Source of the DNA: Pseudomonas_S sp047607345
GTDB lineage: Bacteria > Pseudomonadota > Gammaproteobacteria > Xanthomonadales > Xanthomonadaceae
Length of the DNA: 11,014 bases
Assembly: GCA_047607345.1 (NCBI GenBank)
Contig: JASGDF010000085.1
Coordinates: forward strand, 1 to 11,014
Reading direction: 5' to 3'
Numbering within the stretch: position 1 is the first letter of the stretch; each line of letters begins with the position of its first letter. Below are positions 1 to 5,406 of the stretch, piece by piece. The translations under genes and the position numbers were made by a program. The notes under the pieces were generated by a model. That model was not told the origin of the DNA, made no database searches, and worked only from the letters and a program-made list of their open reading frames with translations.

Positions 1-832
1 CCTCGTGCGCGGAGGTTGCGGCGGCCGGCGCGGCGGCCGGATGCGCCACCGGCGCCGGGGCGACCGCCACGACCGGGGCCGGGACGGGCGCGGCGACCAC
101 GGGCGCTTCAACCACCGGGCTCGGCGGCGCGGTCATCGGCCGGATATCCAGTTCGCAGTCGTCAACGACCCAGGCGAAGGTGTCCTCGATCTTGCTGCGC
201 GGTACCTTGCCGATCAGGCCCAGGTCCCAGGCGATATAGGCTTCGAGTGGATCGAGCTGCTCGAAGCCGGGCATGCGTTCCAGCCGCGCGGCGACCTGCA
301 GCGGACCCAGGTTCTCCAGCTCGCGGATGATGCGCAGCGGGTCGTTGCCGCTCATGAACAGCGATGGCGCCGGGTTGAAGCCGATGTGCCAGGCCTCCGG
401 TTCATCCTCGGTAGGCACGGCCTTGGCGGCTGGCGCGGCGGCACCGCCGGACAACACGGCGTTGAGCCGGTCGAGGATCGCCTGGGTCGCGGCCGGGTTG
501 GCAGCCTGGCCGTGCTCGACCTCGCGCAGCAGCGCGCGCAGCACGTCGACCGAGCCGAGCATGGCGTCGATCGCGCCGGCCTCCAGCGCGCGCTTGCCTG
601 CGCGCAACTCGTCGAGCAGCGTCTCCAGTACGTGGGTCAGCCCGGCGATCGACTCGAAACCGAAGGTCGCCGCGCCGCCCTTGATCGAGTGCGCGGCGCG
701 GAACACCGAGTTGATCACTTCCGGATCGGTGGTGCCGCCCTCGAGCGACAGCAGGCCTTCTTCCATCGCGTCCAGCCCTTCGCGGCTTTCCTCGAAGAAG
801 GTGGCGTGGAAGCGTTGCAGGTCCATGCTCAT
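1..832 (-). CDS. cheA: Second chemotaxis histidine kinase CheA, N-terminal part (P1 and P2-like domains; runs off the left edge)
   Basis: The 277 visible residues begin MSMDLQRFHATFFEESREGL. Residues 1-125 form a P1/Hpt domain whose phospho-acceptor is H48 in the FRAAHSIKGGAATFGF motif. Residues 148-233 resemble the P2 response-regulator-binding domain, with SGNDPLRIIREL and FAWVVDDCELDI segments. From 235 the chain is a flexible Ala/Pro/Val-rich linker, and the dimerisation, kinase and CheW-like domains must lie beyond position 1. The kinase would autophosphorylate when driven by chemoreceptors and pass phosphate to a receiver, most simply the CheY-like protein encoded just upstream. The ATG at 832 fits the family N-terminus; a second ATG lies two codons in, and no clear Shine-Dalgarno is seen. 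It is not a copy of the CheA at 5407-7152, which has no P2. The 138-base gap before it (833-970) holds only a weak GC hairpin. Confidence 0.93.
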   Translation of the reverse strand, partial: MSMDLQRFHATFFEESREGLDAMEEGLLSLEGGTTDPEVINSVFRAAHSIKGGAATFGFESIAGLTHVLETLLDELRAGKRALEAGAIDAMLGSVDVLRALLREVEHGQAANPAATQAILDRLNAVLSGGAAAPAAKAVPTEDEPEAWHIGFNPAPSLFMSGNDPLRIIRELENLGPLQVAARLERMPGFEQLDPLEAYIAWDLGLIGKVPRSKIEDTFAWVVDDCELDIRPMTAPPSPVVEAPVVAAPVPAPVVAVAPAPVAHPAAAPAAATSAHE

Positions 833-970
833 GGCGTGCAGTCCGGATCGTGGAGGGTCAACGAAAGAAACCGTCCGCTCATATGGCGGTGCACCCCTCT
901 TGCGGGGGGCTTGCAAGGCAGTACGCGCGGATGAGTGCGCGCGATGCTTGTGAGGGACTCACAGGCAAGA

Positions 971-1336
971 TCAGCCCAGTACCTTATGGACGGTGGCGAC
1001 GAGCTGCTCGGGATTGAACGGCTTGACCAGCCAGCCGGTGGCGCCGGCGGCCTTGCCTTCGGCCTTCTTGTCGGCGGCCGACTCGGTGGTCAGCATCAGC
1101 AGCGGGGTGAACTTGTAGTCGGCCAGCTGGCGCAGCTCGCGGATCAGCGCGATGCCGTCCATGTTGGGCATGTTCACGTCGGTGACCACGACGTTGAACT
1201 TCTGGCCCTTGGCACGTCCGAGCGCGACCGCGCCGTCCTCGGCTTCTTCGACGGCAAAACCGGCCGAGGTGAGGGCGAAGGACACCATCTGGCGCATCGA
1301 CGCCGAATCGTCCACCACCAGGATACGTGCGCTCAT
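971..1336 (-). CDS. CheY-like single-domain response regulator
   Basis: A 121-residue stand-alone receiver domain with no output domain. The acidic pocket is D9/D10, the phospho-acceptor is D53 (VVTDVNMPNMDG), the switch threonine region is T83/T84, and the conserved lysine is K105 in LVKPF. W102 stands where flagellar CheY usually has Tyr106. It starts at the ATG at 1336, which overlaps the STAS stop codon as ATGA, with GGAG at 1345-1348 eight bases upstream. The overlap implies translational coupling to the STAS gene. Lying directly before the P2-containing CheA, it is the likely phosphate acceptor of that kinase, either acting on a target or as a phosphate sink. It differs clearly from the CheY at 7789-8181 and shows no evidence of binding FliM. 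Confidence 0.93.
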   Translation of the reverse strand: MSARILVVDDSASMRQMVSFALTSAGFAVEEAEDGAVALGRAKGQKFNVVVTDVNMPNMDGIALIRELRQLADYKFTPLLMLTTESAADKKAEGKAAGATGWLVKPFNPEQLVATVHKVLG

Positions 1337-1641
1337 GCGGCGTTCTCCACAGATTTCAGGTTGTCGTTGGAAGCGGTCAGGCCGAGCGTCTCGGTGACGC
1401 CGAGCAGCCGTGCCGCGTCCTTGAAAGTGTCGTTGCAACCGTCGAAGCCGGTGCGCAGCCCGGCCTTGCGGCGGCTGTCGACGAAGGCGCACAGCACCTG
1501 CACGCTGGCGGTGTGGATGCGGCGGACCTGGCCGGCGTCGAGCGTCAGCTGCCCGGCCTCGGCGAGGTAGGGGGCCAGCTTCTGCTTGAGGTCGGCGCTG
1601 GTCTCGATGCCGAGATCTTCACCCAGTGACACTGTGCTCAT
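1333..1641 (-). CDS. STAS-domain protein of the chemotaxis operon
   Basis: A 102-residue protein made of one STAS (sulfate transporter and anti-sigma antagonist) fold, starting MSTVSLGEDLGIETSADLKQ. The centre (LTLDAGQVRRIHTASVQVL) corresponds to the segment that carries the phosphorylated serine in SpoIIAA-type antagonists; the usual D-S-S-G is here H-T-A-S, so regulation by serine phosphorylation is doubtful. Small STAS proteins before cheY-cheA pairs are common in gammaproteobacterial chemotaxis operons, but their role is poorly defined. The ATG at 1641 is chosen because the frame upstream does not look like STAS sequence and because a sigma-28 promoter sits 32 bases upstream; GGAA lies about six bases before it. 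It is the first gene of a unit with the receiver and second CheA. Partner and function are unknown. Confidence 0.85.
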   Translation of the reverse strand: MSTVSLGEDLGIETSADLKQKLAPYLAEAGQLTLDAGQVRRIHTASVQVLCAFVDSRRKAGLRTGFDGCNDTFKDAARLLGVTETLGLTASNDNLKSVENAA

Positions 1642-1672
1642 CGGTATTCCGGAAAAGATGATTGCCCAGGCG

Positions 1673-1699
1673 GTATCGGCCGGTGGCGCCAAAGCTTTA
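1673..1699 (-). promoter_or_regulatory. Sigma-28 (FliA) promoter for the STAS/receiver/cheA operon
   Basis: On the minus strand the bases read TAAAGCTT, an 11-base spacer, then GCCGATAC. This is 7/8 and 7/8 to the enterobacterial FliA consensus TAAAGTTT-N11-GCCGATAA with exact spacing. It lies in the 101-base noncoding gap between the parP-like stop and the STAS ATG, with the -10 element 32 bases before the start codon, giving a predicted leader of about 24 bases. Confidence 0.85.
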
Positions 1700-1742
1700 A
1701 CGGCGTGGTGGAAAGTGTGAGCAGGATCGGCTTTGGGGCGGC

Positions 1743-2798
1743 TCAGTGCAGCAGTTGCGTGGCATCGAGCAGGATCATCGGTCGCTGGCCGAGGCGCGCC
1801 ACGCCGCGGAACAGCTGGTTGGATATCCGGCACAGGCGGGTGTTGTCCGGCGGCTCGATCTGTTGGTCGGTGAGGGTGGCTACGTCCTCGACCGCCGAGA
1901 CCCGCAGGCCGATGGTCTCGCCGTTTTCCTCCAGCACCACCACGCGGGTGCTCGGGTCGATCCGCACCGGCTCGGCACCGATGTACACGCCGAGGTCCAG
2001 CACCGGCACCACCAGCCCGCGCAGGTTCATGATGCCGAGCATGGAGCGCGCGGCGCCGCGCAGGCGCAGTAGCGGAGTCGGCAGCACCACTTCGCGCACC
2101 TTCAGCAGTTCCAGCGCATAGGTCTGCTCGCCGCAGCGCAGCCGCAGCCAGCGCGAGCTGCGTTCGACCGCGGGCAGGTGCTGCGCATGATCGTGCTCGG
2201 CCGGCCGGAACAATGCCTGGATGTGGCGGGGCAGCACCTGGGCCGGGCGCGCCGGCCGTGCCGATGCCGGCGCAGAGCGTTGTGCCGACCGGTCGGGGTG
2301 GATCATCTGCATTCCGGCCGCAGTCTCACGGTTGCCGGGGGCGTTGGCGGCGGCCGCCGGTTTTCCGGCGGTCTCGGCGAAGACCGGATCCGCTGCCAGC
2401 TCCGCGAGCACGTCGGTACCGGGCGCCGGGGTCTCGGTGAAGGCGGGATCGGCATCCATCTCCGCCAGCAATGCGGCGATCATCGGGTCCGGCGCCGGCT
2501 CGGTCGGATCGGGGCGCCTGAACGCGGGATCGGCGTCCATTTCCGCGATCAGCTCCGCCGCGATGCGGTCGGTCGTGGCGGCCGTGACGGCGGTGGTTTC
2601 GCCGAATGCCGGATCGGCCAGCATCTCGGCGATCACATCGGCGGCGACCGCTGCCGTGGCGCCGGCGGCTGGCGGCGGATCCGTGGCGAACGCCGGCGCG
2701 GCACTCGGCTGGCCCTGCGCGGGCGTGGCGGCAGGTGTGCCGGCCACTGCCTGCAACAGCCCGTCCAGGTACTCGTCGAGTACCTCGGCGCCTTTCAT
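1743..2798 (-). CDS. parP: ParP-like CheW-domain protein with a repeat-bearing N-terminal extension
   Basis: A 351-residue protein. Residues 215-351 are a CheW-like domain (RWLRLRCGEQTYALELLKVR, then MNLRG at 257-261 and VVPVLDLG). Residues 1-212 are Ala/Pro/Asp-rich and probably disordered, with four copies of an AE(M/L)xADPxF motif between 55 and 140. Placement directly after a ParA-type ATPase matches the ParC-ParP pair of Vibrio, Shewanella and Pseudomonas, where ParP joins CheA/receptor arrays through its CheW-like AIF domain and ties them to polar ParC. It starts at the ATG at 2798, overlapping the parC stop as ATGA, with GGAG at 2807-2810 eight bases upstream; longer in-frame reading is noncoding shadow of parC. 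No canonical short CheW is seen in the window, so this protein may also do CheW's coupling job. It could alternatively be named simply as a long CheW. Confidence 0.82.
   Translation of the reverse strand: MKGAEVLDEYLDGLLQAVAGTPAATPAQGQPSAAPAFATDPPPAAGATAAVAADVIAEMLADPAFGETTAVTAATTDRIAAELIAEMDADPAFRRPDPTEPAPDPMIAALLAEMDADPAFTETPAPGTDVLAELAADPVFAETAGKPAAAANAPGNRETAAGMQMIHPDRSAQRSAPASARPARPAQVLPRHIQALFRPAEHDHAQHLPAVERSSRWLRLRCGEQTYALELLKVREVVLPTPLLRLRGAARSMLGIMNLRGLVVPVLDLGVYIGAEPVRIDPSTRVVVLEENGETIGLRVSAVEDVATLTDQQIEPPDNTRLCRISNQLFRGVARLGQRPMILLDATQLLH
2379..2636 (-). repeat. Four diverged in-frame repeats coding AE(M/L)xADPxF in the parP-like gene
   Basis: Four 33-base units code VIAEMLADPAF (residues 55-65), LIAEMDADPAF (83-93), LLAEMDADPAF (110-120) and VLAELAADPVF (130-140). 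They lie at 2604-2636, 2520-2552, 2439-2471 and 2379-2411. Unit starts are 28, 27 and 20 residues apart, separated by Pro/Thr/Ala-rich spacers. Each reads as a short amphipathic helix ending in an ADPxF turn. The peptide is better kept than the spacers, which suggests selection on it as a binding motif. Confidence 0.8.
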
Positions 2799-3577
2799 GC
2801 CGCTTGCTCCACGCGCGCGGCGTCGTTGGCGATCAGCCATTCCAGGGCGCGGCGATAGGCGGCCAGGCCACGGCCGGGATAGTCGCCGGAGGTGGCCGGG
2901 ACGGTGAGGATGTCGACGTTGCTGATCCGGGTGTCGACCGGGATCGCGTCTTCCCAGACGCGATCGCCATAGGTGGTCTGCATGTCCTTCAGTGATGCAT
3001 GGCCGGCGCGTGTGCGGCGGTCGAACAGGGTCGGCAGGATCGACACCGGCAGTTCGCGCCGGCGCGAGCGTTGCACCATGTCGGCGGTGCGGACCATGCC
3101 GGCCAGCCCGTGCAACGCCAGCGGCTCGGCCTGGGTCGGGATCACCAGGTGGTCGGCGGCGGCCAGCGCGTTGATCATCAGCAGGCCCAGCGTCGGCGGG
3201 CAGTCCAGCAGGATGTAGTCGTGTGCGTGGCCGTGACGCGCCAAGGCATTTTGCAGGGCCAGGCCGAGTCCGGGCTGGTTGGCGCTGCGGCGTTCCAGCG
3301 TGGCCAGCGCGGCCTGTGCGCAGACATAGGACAGGCCCGGGATGCTGCTCTCGCGCGACAGCGCGGCCAGCTCCGACGGCGGCGTGCCGAACAGGTCGAG
3401 TACGCCCTGTGGCGGCGGATCGGTCGGTACGCCGAAGGCACGGGTCAGCGAGGAATGCGGATCCAGGTCGATCAGCAGCACGCGATGCCCGAGTGCGGCC
3501 AGCCCGCGCCCCAGGGCCAGCGTCGTGGTGGTCTTGCCCACACCGCCCTTCTGGTTGGCGATCGCCCAGATACGCAT
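2795..3577 (-). CDS. parC: ParA/MinD-family ATPase, ParC-like chemotaxis array positioning protein
   Basis: A 260-residue ParA-type P-loop ATPase. The deviant Walker A is NQKGGVGKTTT (signature K10, catalytic K15), Walker A' is LLIDLDPHSS with D39, and Walker B is YILLDCPP with D125. There is no N-terminal helix-turn-helix, so this is the short, non-plasmid type. Family members form ATP-dependent dimers that act as positioning switches. Next to a ParP-like protein and chemotaxis genes, the likely job is polar placement and segregation of chemoreceptor arrays rather than chromosome partition; no parB or parS-like site is seen nearby. It starts at the ATG at 3577, sharing one base with the motD stop (TGATG). 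A strong AAGGAG at 3585-3590, seven bases upstream, lies inside the end of motD. FlhG at 9000-9890 is a second member of the same superfamily in this locus. Confidence 0.88.
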   Translation of the reverse strand: MRIWAIANQKGGVGKTTTTLALGRGLAALGHRVLLIDLDPHSSLTRAFGVPTDPPPQGVLDLFGTPPSELAALSRESSIPGLSYVCAQAALATLERRSANQPGLGLALQNALARHGHAHDYILLDCPPTLGLLMINALAAADHLVIPTQAEPLALHGLAGMVRTADMVQRSRRRELPVSILPTLFDRRTRAGHASLKDMQTTYGDRVWEDAIPVDTRISNVDILTVPATSGDYPGRGLAAYRRALEWLIANDAARVEQAA

Positions 3578-4557
3578 CAGTTCTCTCCTTCAATCATCGC
3601 CGGGACGGTCTTGGCGCCGAGGTTGCCGGGCATGGCCCCGCGGTTGCCGGGCATGGCCCCGCGAGTGTTTGTCTTGGCCTGCTCCGGTGCCGCCGCCTGC
3701 CGTGGCGGTTCCGGGGCGAGGCTGGCGCCGGAATCGGCGAGGATGATCAGGACCACCCGCCGATTCGCGTTGCGGCCGGCCTCGGTACCGTTATCGGCGC
3801 GCGGCCGGAATTCTCCATAGCCGACCATGGCCAGTCGGCGCGGCGCGATGCCCTCGTCGGCGAACAGGTGCACCACGCTGGCCGCGCGCGCCGCCGACAG
3901 CTCCCAGTTGGAGGGGAACTGCGTGGTGGCGATCGGCTGGTTGTCGGTGTAGCCCTCCACGCGCATGCCGTTGGGGGCGGCGCGTAGTACCGCGGCGAGC
4001 CGGGAGAGGGTTTCGCGGGCGGAATGGTCGAGCGTGGCCGAGCCGGTCGGGAACAGGATGTCGCTGTTGATCTCGACTTCGATCCACAGGTCGTTGCGGC
4101 GCACCGTGATCAGCCGGGCATCAATCAGCGGAGCCAGCGCCAGGCTGAGCTGGCGAGCGACCTGGTCCATCTGCCGCTGCGCGCGGGTAAGCCGTTCCTG
4201 GTCGTGCAGGCTGACCGGCATGCGCATCTGCGAGGCCATCGACGGCAGCAGGGTAGGGTCGGGCGCGGGCGAGGGCGCGCTGGAGCCTTGCCTGGCGCCG
4301 GACTTGATCGGCGTGGGGCGGTCCCAGTCCGAACCTTGTACCTGCTGGTTGCCGAGCTGCACCGGGTTGATCGTGCGTGGCGCGCCGCCGAAGGCGGTGG
4401 TCAGCGCGTCGGCCACGATGCGGTACTTGTTTTCGTTGAGCGAGGAGATCGCGTACATCACCACGAAGAACGCCAGCAGCAGCGTCAACAGGTCGGCATA
4501 CGGGATCGCCCATGCCTCGTGGTTGCTATGTTCCTCTCGGCGCTTGCGGCGGGCCAT
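3577..4557 (-). CDS. motD: Flagellar stator protein MotD (MotB family, OmpA-like)
   Basis: A 326-residue MotB-type stator subunit. A basic cytoplasmic start (MARRKRREEH) precedes one membrane segment at about 16-38 containing IPYADLLTLLLAFFVVMYA; D22 is the conserved proton-binding aspartate. Residues 60-120 are a flexible periplasmic Pro/Ser-rich stretch. Residues 155-272 are an OmpA-like peptidoglycan-binding domain, with FPTGSATLDHSARETL, VEGYTDNQPI and the NANRRVVL end motif. It pairs with MotC (4567-5307) to make the stator channel. The ATG at 4557 is nine bases after the motC stop. The C-terminal tail (275-326) is Ala/Pro-rich and holds a duplicated RGAMPGN heptapeptide coded by a perfect 21-base tandem repeat. 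The D22 context and the MotC-MotD order argue for the Pseudomonas-type second stator pair. Confidence 0.93.
   Translation of the reverse strand: MARRKRREEHSNHEAWAIPYADLLTLLLAFFVVMYAISSLNENKYRIVADALTTAFGGAPRTINPVQLGNQQVQGSDWDRPTPIKSGARQGSSAPSPAPDPTLLPSMASQMRMPVSLHDQERLTRAQRQMDQVARQLSLALAPLIDARLITVRRNDLWIEVEINSDILFPTGSATLDHSARETLSRLAAVLRAAPNGMRVEGYTDNQPIATTQFPSNWELSAARAASVVHLFADEGIAPRRLAMVGYGEFRPRADNGTEAGRNANRRVVLIILADSGASLAPEPPRQAAAPEQAKTNTRGAMPGNRGAMPGNLGAKTVPAMIEGEN
3621..3662 (-). repeat. Perfect 21-base tandem duplication in the motD C-terminus
   Basis: Two identical, directly adjacent 21-base units (3621-3641 and 3642-3662) code RGAMPGN twice, at residues 299-312 of MotD. A third, unrelated-looking LGA follows. 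There is no base difference between the units, so the duplication is recent or kept identical. Because 21 is a multiple of three, copy-number change would keep the reading frame. Confidence 0.95.
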
Positions 4558-4566
4558 CGGTGCGGG

Positions 4567-5307
4567 TCAGTGCAGGAAACCGGCCAGTTTGGCCTCGATG
4601 TTGCGCGGGTTCTCGCCGTGGGCGATCGCGATCAGGCCCTCGATGATCATCGCGCGCTCGTTGCTGGCGTGGTGGATCACGCTCTTGAGCTTGGCGGCCA
4701 CCGGCAGGAACAGCAGGTTGGCCGAGGCGATGCCGTAGATGGTGGCGGTGAACGCGGCGGCGATGCCGTGGCCGAGCTTGGAGGGATCGGCCAGGTTCTT
4801 CATCACCGCGATCAGCCCAAGCACCGCGCCGATGATGCCCATCGTCGGCGCGTACACGCCCATGCCCTCGAATACCTTGGCCGCGGCCAGGTCTTGCTGC
4901 TCCCGGTTGTCGACCTCGAGCTCCAGCATGTGGCGCATGGTCTCCGGTTCCACGCCGTCGACCAGCATCTGTAGACCCTTGCGCAGGAACCCGTCGTCCT
5001 GGCTGTCGAGTTGACCTTCCAGGCCGAGCAGGCCCTGGCGGCGGGCGATGTTGCTCCATTCCAGGATCTGCGCGAGCAGTTCCTCGCGTTGGCTTGCGGG
5101 CGGGTTGAATATCCAGCCGACGATCCGGAAGGCGTGGCGGAACACCGCCGGGGAGGTATGCAGCAGGATCGCCGCGAGCGTGCCGACGATGACGATCAGG
5201 AACGCGGCCGGCGACCACAGCGAGGCCAGGCCCGCGCCCTTGAGGATGCTGCCGCCGACCAGCGAGACCAGCGCCAGTACGATACCGGTGAGACTGAGCT
5301 TATCCAT
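4567..5307 (-). CDS. motC: Flagellar stator protein MotC (MotA family)
   Basis: A 246-residue MotA/TolQ/ExbB-type membrane protein with four predicted membrane segments at about 5-22, 33-50, 150-172 and 184-206. The cytoplasmic loop carries R89/R90 (ARRQGLLGLE) and E97, matching the charged residues of MotA that act on FliG. The third segment contains APTMGIIGAVLGLI with the conserved P154 of the proton path. It would form the MotC5-MotD2 stator driving rotation by ion flow across the inner membrane. The ATG at 5307 begins the protein exactly at the family N-terminus (MDKLSLTGIVLALVSLVGG), and there is no later ATG before residue 114. No Shine-Dalgarno is visible, and a sigma-28 promoter lies directly before the start. 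It is the first gene of the motC-motD-parC-parP unit. Confidence 0.94.
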   Translation of the reverse strand: MDKLSLTGIVLALVSLVGGSILKGAGLASLWSPAAFLIVIVGTLAAILLHTSPAVFRHAFRIVGWIFNPPASQREELLAQILEWSNIARRQGLLGLEGQLDSQDDGFLRKGLQMLVDGVEPETMRHMLELEVDNREQQDLAAAKVFEGMGVYAPTMGIIGAVLGLIAVMKNLADPSKLGHGIAAAFTATIYGIASANLLFLPVAAKLKSVIHHASNERAMIIEGLIAIAHGENPRNIEAKLAGFLH

Positions 5308-5314
5308 GCTGGCG

Positions 5315-5341
5315 ATATCGGCAGTGGGTGCGTGGACTTGA
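5315..5341 (-). promoter_or_regulatory. Sigma-28 (FliA) promoter immediately upstream of motC
   Basis: On the minus strand the bases read TCAAGTCC, an 11-base spacer, then GCCGATAT: 7/8 to the FliA -10 GCCGATAA, 5/8 to the -35 TAAAGTTT, with exact spacing. It lies in the 99-base gap between cheA and motC. The -10 element ends seven bases before the ATG at 5307, so the expected transcription start falls at or next to the A of that ATG. Confidence 0.75.
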
Positions 5342-5406
5342 TAGCGGGGCGCCGGGAATCCGTCGCGTCTTGACCGGCGCGGCGCGCGGGCCGTGCGGGA
5401 GCGGGC

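Noticed and set aside
891..920. GC-rich hairpin between the receiver and the second cheA
   Set aside because: Only four contiguous G-C pairs with a mismatch beyond, and no T-run on either strand, so not callable as a terminator.
900..925. Possible sigma-54 promoter (TTGCA element) in the gap before the second cheA
   Set aside because: The required GG at the -24 position is missing at the ten-base spacing.
5..934. Long open frames on the plus strand across much of the window, for example 5-934, 5620-7350, 7672-9141 and 8958-10007
   Set aside because: All are antisense shadows of clear minus-strand genes; they are arginine- or alanine-rich from high-GC codon bias and show no recognisable domains or ribosome sites.
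1337..1492. Longer start for the receiver at 1492
   Set aside because: The extension is an arginine-rich shadow of the STAS gene, whereas 1336 gives a normal receiver N-terminus with GGAG eight bases upstream.
2795..3577. Chromosome or plasmid partition system
   Set aside because: No parB neighbour and no parS-like palindrome was noticed; the context is chemotaxis, so a ParC-type role is favoured.
2799..3593. N-terminal extension of the parP-like frame back to 3593
   Set aside because: The sequence is an out-of-frame reading of parC; the ATGA overlap and Shine-Dalgarno place the start at 2798.
3790..3797. Perfect GCCGATAA on the minus strand inside motD
   Set aside because: The -35 position reads TGGAGAAT (4/8) and no gene starts within 200 bases downstream; it is likely a chance result of RADNGTE codons.
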